From the NCBI GenBank assembly GCA_031253755.1, contig JAIRVT010000092.1, positions 24,981 through 88,980 of the forward strand: a stretch of 64,000 nucleotides of DNA, written 5' to 3'. The stretch is from Enterobacteriaceae bacterium (GTDB lineage Bacteria > Pseudomonadota > Gammaproteobacteria > Enterobacterales > Enterobacteriaceae). Below the pieces are notes generated by a model, which saw only the letters and a list, made by a program, of their open reading frames with translations, was not told the DNA's origin and ran no database searches. Both the position numbers and the translations under genes were made by a program. Below are positions 45,333 through 56,692 of the stretch, one piece after another. Each line of letters opens with the position of its first letter. The first letter of the stretch is position 1.

Positions 45333-47251
45333 ACAAATATACATACACATCCGCTAAAGCAATGTCTGATATCAGTGACATCATTGGTGAGCCATTAACG
45401 ATTTGGAATCAGCAAGTCGGCGGACAAGTCTTTAATGTCATCTTCGATGGCAAGGTGTATACCAATACTTATTGGGTTGAGCGCTGGCATGTGCCGGGTA
45501 ACGGTAGCACAGACGGCAATCCGCATAATGCTTGGAAACTGGTGCGGGACGCTACGGCGGCCGAAATGCAAAATATCGGCAATCCTACCGATGGCACGGT
45601 CAATCCGACGGAAGATATTCCTTCCCCGATTCTGGTTGCCGATGAATATACTGAAAAAACCTATTTGCGCCCTGATGTGAATTTCAAACCTGATGGTTCA
45701 CAAGGGAATTTATCCTATACCGCAACGCGGGTCTGTGCGCCCATGTATAACCGCTACACCAGTGATAAAACCCGGCCTAAACTTTCCGCTTATATTACTG
45801 ACTGGAGCCAATATGATGCCCGGCTGGATGGGCAGGACGAAACGCCGGATCAACGCGGGCGCGGCTTTGATTTAAAAACGCTGATGGATAATCCGACCAC
45901 TTATGATCGGCTGATTTTCAGCTTTTTGGGGATTTGTGGTGATTTCGGCAAGCTGAAAAAGAAAGTCGATGAGGTCTGGGACGGCTGGAACGATCAGGTC
46001 AAATTTTTAGGAGGGGCGCCAATCGAAAAAGGCCACGTTGTGCCGCTTGACCCTTACGGCGACTTAGGCACGGCACGCAATGTGGGCTTACCTGCCGACG
46101 CCGGGGATAACAGTATCGGGCCGGGCACATTTTTAGCCTACTATGGGCAGAATAAGGCGGCTGGTTTGTTGGGCGGGCTGCGCGAGCTACAGAAAAAAGC
46201 CCATGCCATCGGCCACAAACTGGAGTTGGCGTTCAGTATCGGTGGCTGGAGTTTATCCAGCTATTTCTCCGATATGGCTAAAAACCCCAATGAACGTGCC
46301 GTTTTTGTTGCCAGCGTCGTGGATTTCTTCGAACGCTTCCCGATGTTCAGCTGTGTGGATATTGACTGGGAATATCCCGGTGGTGGCGGTGAAGCAGGCA
46401 ATGGCAGCGATGAACAGGATGGCGATAACTATGTCCTGCTGATGAAAGAGCTGCGCTATGCGCTGGATCACCGCTTCGGCTATAGCAATCGAAAAGAGAT
46501 TTCCATTGCTTGCAGCGGCGTGAAAGCAAAACTGAAAAAATCGAATATTGATCAGCTCGTGGCAAGCGGTCTGGATAACATCTTCCTGATGAGTTACGAC
46601 TTTTTTGGCACCGGCTGGGCGGATTATATTGGCCACCAAACCAACCTGTATTCCCCGAAAGATCCCGGCGCACAAGAATTATTCGATCTTTCCGCAGACG
46701 CGGCGGTGGATTACCTGCATAACGAACTCAATATTCCGATGGAGAAAATCCATCTGGGTTACGCAAACTATGGCCGTTCTGCCGTCGGCGCGAATCTGAC
46801 AGACCGTACCTATGATAAAGCGGGCAACGCGTTAGGGACGATGGAATTAGGTGCGCCGGAGTTTTTCGATGTCCTTAAAAACTATATGGATTGTGAACAT
46901 ACCTTAAGTACCGGGAAAAATGGTTTTGTCTTAATGACGGATACCAATGCCGATGCTGATTTCCTGTACAGCGAAAGTAAAAAACACTTTATTTCATTGG
47001 ATACGCCCCGCACCGTGAAACAAAAGGGCGAATATGCGGCAAAAAATCAATTAGGCGGCGTATTCTCATGGTCTGGCGATCAGGATTGTGGCTTGCTGGC
47101 TAATGCCGCCAGAGAGGGCATGGGCTATGTGGCAGATTCCAATCAGGAAACCATCGATATGGGACCGCTGTATAATCCGGGGAAAGCAATTTATTTGCCC
47201 TCCGTTGACGAACTGCCCCATTCCCAGACTGGCGAAGAGATAAAGGACTAA
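45326..47251 (+). CDS. chi2: GH18 chitinase of the Tc complex (Chi2-type)
   Basis: A 641-residue GH18 protein with an N-terminal accessory domain (about 1-110) before the barrel. Catalytic D345, D347 and E349 are in VDIDWEYPGGGG, and LAFSIGGWSLSSYF is the preceding conserved strand. The start MVNKYTYTSAKAM and much of the length agree with Chi2 of Yersinia entomophaga as I remember it, supporting the ATG at 45326. No signal peptide. It lies between TcA and TcB as in the Yen locus. The two chitinases here are only distantly alike, suggesting different chain-end or substrate preferences. Confidence 0.92.
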   Translation: MVNKYTYTSAKAMSDISDIIGEPLTIWNQQVGGQVFNVIFDGKVYTNTYWVERWHVPGNGSTDGNPHNAWKLVRDATAAEMQNIGNPTDGTVNPTEDIPSPILVADEYTEKTYLRPDVNFKPDGSQGNLSYTATRVCAPMYNRYTSDKTRPKLSAYITDWSQYDARLDGQDETPDQRGRGFDLKTLMDNPTTYDRLIFSFLGICGDFGKLKKKVDEVWDGWNDQVKFLGGAPIEKGHVVPLDPYGDLGTARNVGLPADAGDNSIGPGTFLAYYGQNKAAGLLGGLRELQKKAHAIGHKLELAFSIGGWSLSSYFSDMAKNPNERAVFVASVVDFFERFPMFSCVDIDWEYPGGGGEAGNGSDEQDGDNYVLLMKELRYALDHRFGYSNRKEISIACSGVKAKLKKSNIDQLVASGLDNIFLMSYDFFGTGWADYIGHQTNLYSPKDPGAQELFDLSADAAVDYLHNELNIPMEKIHLGYANYGRSAVGANLTDRTYDKAGNALGTMELGAPEFFDVLKNYMDCEHTLSTGKNGFVLMTDTNADADFLYSESKKHFISLDTPRTVKQKGEYAAKNQLGGVFSWSGDQDCGLLANAAREGMGYVADSNQETIDMGPLYNPGKAIYLPSVDELPHSQTGEEIKD

Positions 47252-47263
47252 AAGGAGGCTTAT

Positions 47264-50200
47264 ATGCAGAATTCACAGGAAATAGCTGTTTCTGAGCTGT
47301 CTTTGCCTAAAGGTGGCGGGGCGATTAACGGCATGGGAGAAGCACTGGGAGCAGCCGGGCCTGACGGCTCGCTGTCCCTCTCTCTGCCATTACCCCTATC
47401 GGGCGGGCGCGGTGTTGCGCCCGCTTTATCGCTGAATTACAGCAGCACTCTGGGGAACGGGCCGTTTGGCATCGGCTGGCAATGTGATGCGATGGCCATT
47501 AAACGCCGTACCCAATCCGGCATTCCTCGCTATAACGAAGAAGATGAGTTCTTGTCTCCGGTGGGGGAAGTGATGGTGATTGCCCGCAATGACGCGGGAC
47601 AGGCGGATGTGCGCACCTCCGGCACGTTGCAGGGCATTACACTGCCTTCTCTTTATCAGGTGACTCGCTACCAGCCGAGAAATATTCAGGATTTCGGCAA
47701 AATAGAGTATTGGCAACCGGCTCAAAGCCAGCCAGAAGCCTCATTTTGGGTGATGTATTCACCCGATGGGCTGACCCATATTTTCGGCAAAACGTCCCAG
47801 AGCCAAATTGCTAATCCTGCTGATGGCAGCCAGATTGCCCAATGGTTACTGGAAGAAACCGTAACGACAAAGGGCGAGCATATTTACTATCAATATCGCG
47901 GCGAAAATGAAGTGAATTGCGCCGGGAGTGAAACAACGCTCCATCCACAAGGCAATGCCCAGCGATATTTGGCTCAGGTCAATTACGGCAATATCACCCC
48001 ACAAGCCAGTTTATTCGTCTTGAATAGCACGTTACCGGATGCCGCTGATTGGCTGTTTCATCTTATGTTTGATTACGGTGAGCGTGACAGTTCCATTTAC
48101 GCGGTGCCGGTTTATGACGCCGAACCGACGAACTGGCTCGCCCGGCCGGACATGTTCAGCCGCTACGAGTACGGGTTTGAAATCCGTACCCGCCGCTTGT
48201 GCCGACAGGTTCTGATGTTCCATCGGCTGCAAGCGCTTAGCAGTGAAAAGATAACGGGTGAAGATGTTATCAGCGAGGTGCCTGCGCTGGTCAGCCGTCT
48301 GGTGCTGGATTATGACCTCGATAACCGCGTCACGACGCTGGTTATGGCACGCCAATTGGCCCATGAAGCGGATGGAACGCCGGTCGCGTTGCCGCCGCTG
48401 GAATTTGACTATCAGCGTTTTGACTTTCAGCGTTTTGAGTCAGCAAGCCTGCCCGGCTGGGAAGCGATGCCGCAGTTGGCAAAATTTAATGCCTATCAAC
48501 CTTACCAGCTTGTTGATTTATATGGTGAAGGTTTGCCGGGAATTCTCTATCAGGATAAGCCGGGCGGCTGGTGGTACAAAGCGCCGCAGCGCCAGAGCAG
48601 TGACGATATTAACGCTATCGACGATATTAACGCTGTCGACGATATTAACGCTGTCGCTTATGGTGAAATAAAGGCTTTGCCGAGAATTCCCAATTTGCAG
48701 GACAGCGCGATGTTGCTGGATATCAATGGCGATGGTCGTCTGGATTGGGTGATCACCTCTTCGGCGGTGAACGGTTTCCACAGTATGCGGCCTGATGGTG
48801 AATGGACGCAGTTCACGCCATTGGCGGCGTTACCGACGGAATATTTCCATCCTGATGCTCAGCTCATCGATCTGACTGGTGCCGGGTTGCCTGATCTGGC
48901 CCTGATTGGCCCTAAAAGCGTGCGTCTGTTCACCAAGTACAGCAATCAGGAAAATGGCTGGCAGCCTGCGGTGAATGTGATGCAATCGGCTGGGTTCCGG
49001 TTACCGATGTTGGACACCGATGCGCGTCACTTAGTGGCTTTTGCCGACATGCTGGGATCAGGCCAACAGCATTTGGTGGAAGTGACTGCCGCTGGAGTGA
49101 AATGCTGGCCGAATCTGGGTCATGGGCGTTTTGATCAGCCTTTGGCCATCGCGGGATTTACCCAGCCGAAAACGCATTTCAACCCCAATCAGGTTTTGTT
49201 GGCGGATATTGATGGCTCAGGCACAACCGATCTGATTTATGCTCACGCGGAATATCTGGAAATTTATCTCAATGAAAGTGGCAATCGCTTTAGCCAGCCG
49301 GTGATATTGCCGTTCCCCGATGGCGTACGCTTTGATAATACCTGCAACTTACAGGCGGCGGATATTCAGGGCTTAGGCATCGCCAGTCTGGTGATGACGA
49401 TGCCCCATATGTCACCGAGCCACTGGCGTTGTGATCTGGCAGTGAATAAACCGTGGTTATTGAATGTGATGAACAATAATCGTGGTGCAGAAACCCGCAT
49501 GTTCTATCGGAGTTCAGCCCAGTTCTGGCTGGATGAAAAACAGCGTGCCGGGGCTGCCGGACAAAAACCGGTATGTTATCTGCCTTTCCCCATCCATCTG
49601 CACTGGCGCAGTGAGGTGTTGGATGAGATCACCGATAACCGTCTTACTCAGGAACAGGAATATGCTCACGGCGTCTGGGACGGAAAAGAACGCGAATTTC
49701 GCGGCTTTGGTCGGGTTTCCCAAACAGATACTGCTGTTTTAGCTCAGGGAACGTTTTCTCAGGGAACGTTTTCTCAAGGAACAAGCACGGCGCTGGTTTC
49801 TGCTAAGCCTGCGCGCACCCTAAGCTGGTTTGCAACCGGCGTACCAGAAGTGGATACACGCTTACCGCTGGAATTCTGGCGCGGTGACAGTCAGGCATTC
49901 TCCCATTTCTCCCCGCGCTTTACCCGCTGGCAAACAAACGGGAATGAAAGTACGGATGTGGCGTTTATCCCTTCAGAAAGTGAAGCGTATTGGTTAACCC
50001 GCGCCATGAAAGGGCAATTGCTGCGCAGCGAGGTATACGGTGATGATGGCTCAGCGCAGAGTGATGTGCCTTATACCGTGACGGAAATGCGTTGTCAGGT
50101 GCGCTTGCTGCCCGCGGCCAATGATAAAACGCCATCAACATGGTGTACGACGATTGAAAATCGCAGTTACCAGTATCAGCGCGTTGCGGTTGATCCACAA

Positions 50201-51946
50201 TGTAGCCAGCAGGTGGTGATCAAATCCGATCGTTATGGCTTGCCGTTATTGAGCGTGCTGATCAACTATCCGCGCCGCAAACAGCCTGATGTATCGCCTT
50301 ATCCTGATCGGTTGCCTGAAACGTTGTTCGGCAGTAGTTATGACGATCAGCAACAGCAGCTTTATCTGACCAAGCAGCAACACAGTTACTTTCATCTGAC
50401 GGATAGCGATAACTGGATATTGGGGCTGCCGGATGGACAGCGCAGAGATGTCTATGTTTATCCCCAGAATAACGTTCCTGCCGAAGGGTTAGCGCTGGAG
50501 CAATTTATCGGCGCTGATGGTTTGGATAATAATGGTTCGGATAATAATGGCTTGGGCAATGATAGCCTGATCGGTGAGGGAAAAATATACACTTATTTAG
50601 ACCAGAGCCGCGTGGCTTATCAGGGCGGAACAGGGGAAAAACCGTCACCCCAAGTGCTGGTGGCCTATCATGAAACCGCCGCCTTCGATGATGACATTCT
50701 GGCGACATTCGACGGTATATCGGCAGGGCAATCTGCGGATGAACTGCTAGTATCCGCCGGTTATCAGCAGGTGCCACGCCTCTTTAAGCAGGCATCCGAA
50801 CCGGACATTTGGGTAGCGCGTCAGGGTTATACCGATTACGGCGATGCGAGCCAATTCTGGCGACCACAAGCCCAACGCAGCACGTTGCTCACGGGAAAAA
50901 CCCTGCTTACATGGGATAAGCACTATTGTGTGCTGATTGAAACCAAAGATGCGGCGCAATTCACCCAGCAAGCGCGCTATGACTACCGTTTCCTCGCGCC
51001 TGAGCAAATTACCGATATGAATAATAATCAGCATATCGTGACGTTTAATGCGTTGGGAATGGTGACTTCCAGCCGATTCTGGGGCACCGAAGATGGCGAA
51101 ATGAGCGGTTACAGTTCACCGGCATCCAAGCCTTTTGATGTTCCTGCCACGGTGGACGAAGCGCTGGCGCTGAAACCCACGATTCCGGTGGCACAATGTG
51201 TCGTTTCTGTTCCCGACAGTTGGATGCCGCAGCTATCGCAGCAAGCGCTGTTGCAGCAAGCGCTGTTGCAACAAGAACTATTACAACAAGAGCTGTCGCA
51301 ACAAGCAGCATCGGCTTATATGGGTGACGGCAACGCGCTCTGGAATGCCCTGCGAGAAGCTCATGCTGTCACCGAAGAAGGTTACGTTTGTGCATTAGGC
51401 CGCAGACGTTGGCTGGCGCGCCAAACGCTTCCTACGCAGGCACTGACAGCACAGGCACTGATGGCTCAGGCAACGCGCACACCGCCACATGTTCTCACCA
51501 TCGCGACCGACCGTTATGACAATGACAATCAGCAGCAATTACGCCAGACACTGGTGTTCGCCGATGGCTTTGATCGCCTGTTGCAAAGTGCGCAACGTGT
51601 CGAAGCCGGTGAAAGCTGGCAGCGCACTGAAGAGGGCGCGTTGGCGGTTAATGACTCAGGAACCCCTGTGGTTGTCGAAACTGAAACTCGCTGGGCGGTT
51701 TCCGGGCGAACTGAATACGATGGTAAAGGACAGGCGGTGCGCACCTATCAGCCTTATTTCCTGAACGATTGGCGTTATGTCAGTGACGACAGCGCCCGCG
51801 CTGATCTGTTTGCCGATACCCATATTTATGATGCGTTAGGCCGTGAATATCAGGTGATTACCGCGAAAGGTTATCTGCGGGAAACGCTGTATACCCCGTG
51901 GTTTATGGTGAGCGAAGACGAAAATGATACGTCAGATAGTCATTAA
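47264..51946 (+). CDS. Tc toxin B component
   Basis: A 1560-residue TcB protein with a near-perfect AAAGGAGG ribosome binding site. The N-terminal SpvB-like region (about 10-330) opens [19 protein letters not shown] beta-propeller with FG-GAP-like [12 protein letters not shown] and [13 protein letters not shown] repeats follows (about 400-720), then the TcB middle domains and the RHS-like shell. It forms half of the hollow cocoon and docks on TcA through the propeller. Four or five in-frame 15- or 18-bp tandem repeats insert low-complexity loops (for example DDINAV three times, QGTFS, ALLQQ), which makes it longer than usual for TcB. Confidence 0.92.
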   Translation: MQNSQEIAVSELSLPKGGGAINGMGEALGAAGPDGSLSLSLPLPLSGGRGVAPALSLNYSSTLGNGPFGIGWQCDAMAIKRRTQSGIPRYNEEDEFLSPVGEVMVIARNDAGQADVRTSGTLQGITLPSLYQVTRYQPRNIQDFGKIEYWQPAQSQPEASFWVMYSPDGLTHIFGKTSQSQIANPADGSQIAQWLLEETVTTKGEHIYYQYRGENEVNCAGSETTLHPQGNAQRYLAQVNYGNITPQASLFVLNSTLPDAADWLFHLMFDYGERDSSIYAVPVYDAEPTNWLARPDMFSRYEYGFEIRTRRLCRQVLMFHRLQALSSEKITGEDVISEVPALVSRLVLDYDLDNRVTTLVMARQLAHEADGTPVALPPLEFDYQRFDFQRFESASLPGWEAMPQLAKFNAYQPYQLVDLYGEGLPGILYQDKPGGWWYKAPQRQSSDDINAIDDINAVDDINAVAYGEIKALPRIPNLQDSAMLLDINGDGRLDWVITSSAVNGFHSMRPDGEWTQFTPLAALPTEYFHPDAQLIDLTGAGLPDLALIGPKSVRLFTKYSNQENGWQPAVNVMQSAGFRLPMLDTDARHLVAFADMLGSGQQHLVEVTAAGVKCWPNLGHGRFDQPLAIAGFTQPKTHFNPNQVLLADIDGSGTTDLIYAHAEYLEIYLNESGNRFSQPVILPFPDGVRFDNTCNLQAADIQGLGIASLVMTMPHMSPSHWRCDLAVNKPWLLNVMNNNRGAETRMFYRSSAQFWLDEKQRAGAAGQKPVCYLPFPIHLHWRSEVLDEITDNRLTQEQEYAHGVWDGKEREFRGFGRVSQTDTAVLAQGTFSQGTFSQGTSTALVSAKPARTLSWFATGVPEVDTRLPLEFWRGDSQAFSHFSPRFTRWQTNGNESTDVAFIPSESEAYWLTRAMKGQLLRSEVYGDDGSAQSDVPYTVTEMRCQVRLLPAANDKTPSTWCTTIENRSYQYQRVAVDPQCSQQVVIKSDRYGLPLLSVLINYPRRKQPDVSPYPDRLPETLFGSSYDDQQQQLYLTKQQHSYFHLTDSDNWILGLPDGQRRDVYVYPQNNVPAEGLALEQFIGADGLDNNGSDNNGLGNDSLIGEGKIYTYLDQSRVAYQGGTGEKPSPQVLVAYHETAAFDDDILATFDGISAGQSADELLVSAGYQQVPRLFKQASEPDIWVARQGYTDYGDASQFWRPQAQRSTLLTGKTLLTWDKHYCVLIETKDAAQFTQQARYDYRFLAPEQITDMNNNQHIVTFNALGMVTSSRFWGTEDGEMSGYSSPASKPFDVPATVDEALALKPTIPVAQCVVSVPDSWMPQLSQQALLQQALLQQELLQQELSQQAASAYMGDGNALWNALREAHAVTEEGYVCALGRRRWLARQTLPTQALTAQALMAQATRTPPHVLTIATDRYDNDNQQQLRQTLVFADGFDRLLQSAQRVEAGESWQRTEEGALAVNDSGTPVVVETETRWAVSGRTEYDGKGQAVRTYQPYFLNDWRYVSDDSARADLFADTHIYDALGREYQVITAKGYLRETLYTPWFMVSEDENDTSDSH
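48602..48655 (+). repeat. 18-bp triplicate in TcB (DDINAV loop)
   Basis: Three copies of GACGATATTAACGCTGTC, the first with one change. They add 18 residues inside the propeller region. Near-identity between copies suggests a recent expansion. Confidence 0.85.
49745..49782 (+). repeat. 15-bp tandem repeat in TcB (QGTFS loop)
   Basis: CAGGGAACGTTTTCT twice without change, then a diverged third copy. In frame. Confidence 0.8.
51230..51306 (+). repeat. 15-bp tandem repeat in TcB (ALLQQ stretch)
   Basis: Five degenerate copies of a 15-bp unit around GCGCTGTTGCAGCAA give a Gln/Leu-rich stretch ([19 protein letters not shown]). A similar 15-bp array ([15 protein letters not shown]) follows at about 51431-51475. 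Confidence 0.8.
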
Positions 51947-51969
51947 CAGGAACAAGTAAGGATAAAGTC

Positions 51970-54930
51970 ATGAGTACATCTTTGTTCACTAAAACACCGT
52001 CAGTCACGGTATTTGACCATCGTGGGCTGGCGATACGTAACATTGCTTATGCCCGGCATCCCGATACGCCGGAGATAACAGAGGAGCTAGTTACCCGTCA
52101 GCAGTACGATACGCGTGGTTTTCTGACCCAGATTGCGACGCCGCGTCAATATCAGACCGGGCTGGCGAATTTCACGTATCAGAATGATTTGACCGGCACA
52201 AGGCGACGCACACAGAGTGCCGATGCCGGTATTTCCATAACCCTGAACGATGCTGAGGGTCGTTCGCTTTTGATGGTCACGGGGATCGGCGTTGACGGGG
52301 AAGATAAAGAAGACCGAAGTCAGGCCGTGACCCAAACTTGGCAGTATGAAGAGAGTGCCCTGCCGGGGCGTTTGCTCAGCATTACCGAACAGCTTACCGG
52401 TGGGAGCGCAAACGTAACAGAGCGGTTTATCTGGGCAGGCAATACGGAGGATGAACAAAAAAATAATCTGGCCGGGCAGAATGTCAGCCATTACGACACG
52501 GCGGGTCTGGTGCAAACTAACAGCGTTGCCCTGAGCGGTGAGCTGCTTTCTGTCACTCGTCGTCTATTGAAAGACATCGATAAAATGGAATCTGCCGTTA
52601 ACTGGCCGGGGAACGATAGCACCGTCTGGAATGGCTTGTTGGATGACGAGGCTTATATCACTCAGACAACCAGTGATGCGACGGGCGCAACATTAACCAC
52701 AGTAGATGCTGCCGGCAACCAACAGCGTATCCTGTACGATGTGGCGGGCCTGTTGAAAGAAACCTGGCTGCAACTGAAAAACGGGCCGGAGCAGGTTATC
52801 ATCAAATCGCTGGCATACAGCGCTGCCGGGCAAAAACTGCGGGAAGAGCACGGCAATGGCGTGGTCAACACCTACAGCTACGAGCCGGAAACCCAAAGAC
52901 TGACAGGCACCCGAACGGAGCGCCCACAAGGGCATCCGCAGGGGCAGAAAGTGTTGCAGGATCTGCATTATGAATATGACCCGGTCGGCAACATACTCAG
53001 GCTAACGAATAACGCCGAAGAAACCCGTTTCTGGCGCAATCAGGCCGTCGTACCTGAAAACACCTATGTCTATGACAGCCTCTATCAGTTGGCCCGCGCC
53101 ACCGGGCGTGAAATGGCGAATATCGGCCAACAGAACAGTAATCTGCCGCCTCCCGTGGCCTTCGATAATGCCACCTACACCAATTACAGCCGCGCTTACA
53201 GTTACGATAGCGCGGGTAACCTGACACGCATACAGCACAGCGCCCCGGCTTCCGGTAACAATTACACCATTAATGTCACCGTCAGTGATCGCAGCAACCG
53301 GGCGGTGTTGGACCAGCTGACGGAAAATGCGTCAGAGGTTGAGGCGCAGTTCACTGCTCAAGGGTTACAGAAACAACTTTTGCCGGGAATACAGCTCAAT
53401 TGGACATTACGCGGAGAACTCCAGAGCGTGGTATCGGTGGCGCGGAATGCTTCTGTAAATGGCCGTTCTGACGATGATGGCGAGATATATTGCTACGGGG
53501 CGAACAGCCAGCGTGTCCTGAAGGTCAGCAGCCAGAAAACCAGCGGCGATGGAATGCAGAGCCAACGGGTCACCTACTTGCCCGGATTAGAACTGAGAAC
53601 AACGTCGAACGGCAGTCTGGAAATCGAGAAACGACAGGTTATCACGGTAGGATCCGGGTTAGCACAAGTTCTGCATTGGGAAGCGGGAAAACCTGCCGAT
53701 ATCACCAATGATCTGCTGCGTTACAGCTACAGTCATTCGAATGGCAGCCAAGGGCTGGAGGTGGACGGAGACGGTAATATCATCAGCATGGAGGAGTTTT
53801 ATCCCTATGGCGGAACCGCCGTGTGGATTGCCAGAAGTGAAATCGAGGCCGATTACAAAACTCTCCGTTACGCAGGCAAAGAACGGGATGCCACAGGGCT
53901 GTATTACTACGGATACCGCTATTACCAGCCGTGGGCAGGGCGTTGGCTGAGTGCTGATCCGGCGGGAGAAATGGGCGGGATAAACCTGTTCCAGATGGTG
54001 ATGAATAACCCGGTAAATTACCATGACCCTGCGGGGCTATCACCGGTGAAGGATGTAGCGTTCGAGACAATAGCGAATGATAAATTTCAATATCCAAAAG
54101 AAGGTACGCATGATAACAAGAAAAAAGAGACCGAAAGAGCGTTTGCTGCGGTAAATGCAAGGCATGGACGAGAAGAGCCAGAAGCGCGAAAAGTGAATGC
54201 CTATTATGTTCCTGAGGGGAAAAAGGATAAAACAGGTCATACGTCATCGGAACATATTGTACCTAACAATATTTTGATAGCGGGTGCTCCCAGAGTACCC
54301 AAGGGATATGCGCATTTAGGGGTAAGTGGTAAGGCGCCGCGAGCAGCAAACCGTAACATTGAAAATGCAGCACTCGCTTATGAAGAAAATGATAAAGCGC
54401 ATAAAGCACATCCGGGGACGGGAACGTCCGGGGTTATCCCCAATCCTGATGCCACCAATGACAATGCCACGTATTTAGATACCATGAGGAATTTATTACA
54501 CAGTGGCGATATATCGTCAGCAATACAAATTAACCAGATGGGTTATGCATATAGTGATAAATTCAGGGAGTTAAGAGCAGCACGAAAGAAAACAAATTTT
54601 CAAGATTGGGGAGTCAATGTCGCCGCCGATAATTCATTTTTTTACAGCGTGGGTAAAATCAAAGAAATGTATTTTGTTTCTAATGACCCGTGGGACAAAG
54701 ATAAAAAAATCTTCACAGAAGAGCCTATTGTGAAAGCAGTGACAATCACCGCCAAAGATAAACTGGAGTCTGCCATTTCACGTATCGCTGCCGTGCTACA
54801 GAAATATCCGACCGTGGCTCAACTTAAACTGATTGTCGCAAAATACAATTATGAAATTCCTGATGGCTATGAAGAATTGGCAAACCCAATTACAGAAGCC
54901 GATAAAACGATGAAATATTATTTGATGTAA
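51970..54930 (+). CDS. Tc toxin C component with variable C-terminal effector domain
   Basis: A 986-residue TcC. Residues 1-690 are the RHS-repeat core, ending in the conserved self-cleavage region (LSADPAGEMGGINLFQMV, NNPVNYHDPAGL). Residues about 691-986 are the hypervariable toxin part, released inside the TcB-TcC cocoon and injected by TcA. This tail is more AT-rich than the core and unrelated to ADP-ribosyltransferase tails that I recognise. It carries HTSSEHIVPNNIL and, after about 50 residues, ENDKAHKAHPGTGTSG. This spacing of E-H and H/H residues resembles HNH/Endo VII-type (EHHH) toxin nucleases, a tentative reading. No immunity-type gene follows, as usual for Tc loci. Confidence 0.9.
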   Translation: MSTSLFTKTPSVTVFDHRGLAIRNIAYARHPDTPEITEELVTRQQYDTRGFLTQIATPRQYQTGLANFTYQNDLTGTRRRTQSADAGISITLNDAEGRSLLMVTGIGVDGEDKEDRSQAVTQTWQYEESALPGRLLSITEQLTGGSANVTERFIWAGNTEDEQKNNLAGQNVSHYDTAGLVQTNSVALSGELLSVTRRLLKDIDKMESAVNWPGNDSTVWNGLLDDEAYITQTTSDATGATLTTVDAAGNQQRILYDVAGLLKETWLQLKNGPEQVIIKSLAYSAAGQKLREEHGNGVVNTYSYEPETQRLTGTRTERPQGHPQGQKVLQDLHYEYDPVGNILRLTNNAEETRFWRNQAVVPENTYVYDSLYQLARATGREMANIGQQNSNLPPPVAFDNATYTNYSRAYSYDSAGNLTRIQHSAPASGNNYTINVTVSDRSNRAVLDQLTENASEVEAQFTAQGLQKQLLPGIQLNWTLRGELQSVVSVARNASVNGRSDDDGEIYCYGANSQRVLKVSSQKTSGDGMQSQRVTYLPGLELRTTSNGSLEIEKRQVITVGSGLAQVLHWEAGKPADITNDLLRYSYSHSNGSQGLEVDGDGNIISMEEFYPYGGTAVWIARSEIEADYKTLRYAGKERDATGLYYYGYRYYQPWAGRWLSADPAGEMGGINLFQMVMNNPVNYHDPAGLSPVKDVAFETIANDKFQYPKEGTHDNKKKETERAFAAVNARHGREEPEARKVNAYYVPEGKKDKTGHTSSEHIVPNNILIAGAPRVPKGYAHLGVSGKAPRAANRNIENAALAYEENDKAHKAHPGTGTSGVIPNPDATNDNATYLDTMRNLLHSGDISSAIQINQMGYAYSDKFRELRAARKKTNFQDWGVNVAADNSFFYSVGKIKEMYFVSNDPWDKDKKIFTEEPIVKAVTITAKDKLESAISRIAAVLQKYPTVAQLKLIVAKYNYEIPDGYEELANPITEADKTMKYYLM

Positions 54931-54937
54931 TAAATTG

Positions 54938-54975
54938 AAATACGCCGCAGTGGCTGGATAAGCTGCGGCGTATTT
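54938..54975. terminator. Terminator after the Tc locus
   Basis: A perfect 13-bp inverted repeat (AAATACGCCGCAG and complement) with a 12-base loop, beginning 8 bases after the TcC stop. The A/T ends on both arms suit the convergent tsaD gene as well. Confidence 0.85.
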
Positions 54976-55023
54976 CGGTGTATTACATTATGTTGGGCAT
55001 GAAAGCTCTTTGTTCGGTAAACA

Positions 55024-56097
55024 TTATTTCGGCAATGAAGACAATTCCGACAGCGGCCAGCGCGCTTTGACAGTAACGGCCAACGCATCCTTAGTACCGC
55101 TTTTCAGGCGGATCATGCCAGCCAGCGCAATCATCGCGCCATTATCCGTACAAAACTCAGGACGGGCGTAGAAAACTTCGCCATGCAGCTTTTCCATCAT
55201 ACTTTGCATCTTAAGGCGTAATGTTCGGTTGGCACTCACACCTCCCGCCATAACTAAACGCTTAAAGCCGGTCTGTTCTAACGCTCGCTTACATTTTATT
55301 GCCAGCGTATCAACAACCGCATCTTCAAACGCGCGGGCGATATCGGCTTTAGTCTGTTTATCCTGTTCCGCATCGTGCCCGTCGATATGTTGATGGCCAT
55401 CAATATGTTTATGGCCATCAATATGTTTATGAATCGTATTGGCGGCAAAGGTTTTCAGGCCGGAAAAACTGAAATCCAGACCGGGGCGATCGGTCATCGG
55501 GCGGGGAAAGGTAAAACGATCCGCCAGACCTTTCTGCGCCATGTGGGAAAGCGCCGGGCCACCCGGATAATCCAGCCCCAGCAGCTTTGCGGTTTTATCG
55601 AAAGCTTCACCGGCGGCGTCATCAATGGATTCTCCCAGCAGCTGATATTCACCAATTCCTGTCACGCTAATCAGCTGGGTATGACCACCGGAAACCAATA
55701 AGGCGACAAAAGGAAACTCAGGGCTGTTTTCCTCCAACATCGGCGCCAATAAATGCCCTTCCATATGATGAACGGCAATTGCGGGCACATCCCAGGCAAA
55801 AGCGAGTGAACGGCCAATCGTTGCGCCAACCAGCAAAGCTCCCACCAAACCCGGCCCGGCGGTATAGGCAACGGCGTCGATATCTTGGCTCATCAAACCG
55901 GCTTCTGCCAGCGCTGCCTGAATCAACGGTACGGTTTTACGAATGTGATCACGGGAGGCCAGTTCAGGCACAACGCCACCATAATCCGCATGTAGTTTGA
56001 CCTGACTATATAACTGATTAGCCAGCAGGCCGAATTGCTCATCATAAATTGCGATGCCGGTTTCATCGCAAGACGTTTCTATACCTAAAACTCGCAT
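55024..56097 (-). CDS. tsaD: tRNA threonylcarbamoyl transferase TsaD, with a His-rich repeat insertion
   Basis: The ASKHA-fold enzyme that completes t6A37 on ANN-decoding tRNAs with TsaB/TsaE. Start [19 protein letters not shown] at ATG 56097; another ATG 12 bases upstream is possible. Metal ligands are in [11 protein letters not shown], the nucleotide site in [10 protein letters not shown] and [13 protein letters not shown]. At 357 residues it is about 20 longer than E. coli TsaD. The excess is a triplicated 18-bp unit that inserts [18 protein letters not shown] after [11 protein letters not shown], at a place where E. coli has only a short acidic loop. The gene is divergent from rpsU, as in enterobacteria. 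Confidence 0.97.
   Translation of the reverse strand: MRVLGIETSCDETGIAIYDEQFGLLANQLYSQVKLHADYGGVVPELASRDHIRKTVPLIQAALAEAGLMSQDIDAVAYTAGPGLVGALLVGATIGRSLAFAWDVPAIAVHHMEGHLLAPMLEENSPEFPFVALLVSGGHTQLISVTGIGEYQLLGESIDDAAGEAFDKTAKLLGLDYPGGPALSHMAQKGLADRFTFPRPMTDRPGLDFSFSGLKTFAANTIHKHIDGHKHIDGHQHIDGHDAEQDKQTKADIARAFEDAVVDTLAIKCKRALEQTGFKRLVMAGGVSANRTLRLKMQSMMEKLHGEVFYARPEFCTDNGAMIALAGMIRLKSGTKDALAVTVKARWPLSELSSLPK
55381..55434 (-). repeat. 18-bp triplicate inside tsaD
   Basis: Three degenerate copies, plus-strand form ATCAATATGTTTATGGCC, encode the His-rich HKHIDG repeats on the minus strand. In frame and uninterrupted. Confidence 0.9.
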
Positions 56098-56210
56098 GGC
56101 ACTTGTCATCTCATTACTATAAATTAAGCGGGCGTCAGTGTATCATTATCCGTTTACAACCACTATTCGCATACGTATTCGATTCAATTGCAATTGTTGC
56201 CATTTACCTG

Positions 56211-56239
56211 CTGACTCTTTCTGCTGTTTAGTCTATAAT
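56211..56239 (+). promoter_or_regulatory. Candidate promoter of the rpsU-dnaG-rpoD operon
   Basis: TATAAT at 56234-56239 with CTGACT at 56211-56216, spacing 17. It lies 237 bp before rpsU, within the tsaD-rpsU divergent region. The exact -10 hexamer and good spacing support it; E. coli has several promoters here, so others may exist. Confidence 0.55.
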
Positions 56240-56463
56240 CACCTCCCTATTTGAATATCTTAAGTGGTGAATGTTAGTAACGTCGGTATTCAGCTGTGAT
56301 TTATGTGTCAAGAAACATGTAAAAAAGCGAGCTGTAATCTGTGACGTTGCGCGTTTCAATTATCCCCGGCTCTTTACAAGGCCGTGCTCATTGAAGTAAA
56401 ATTCCGCACCATTTTAAAGACGGCTGGCACTATCCCGCCAGCGACAAACCCGATTTCCATTGA

Positions 56464-56691
<228 letters not shown>

Positions 56692-56692
56692 T

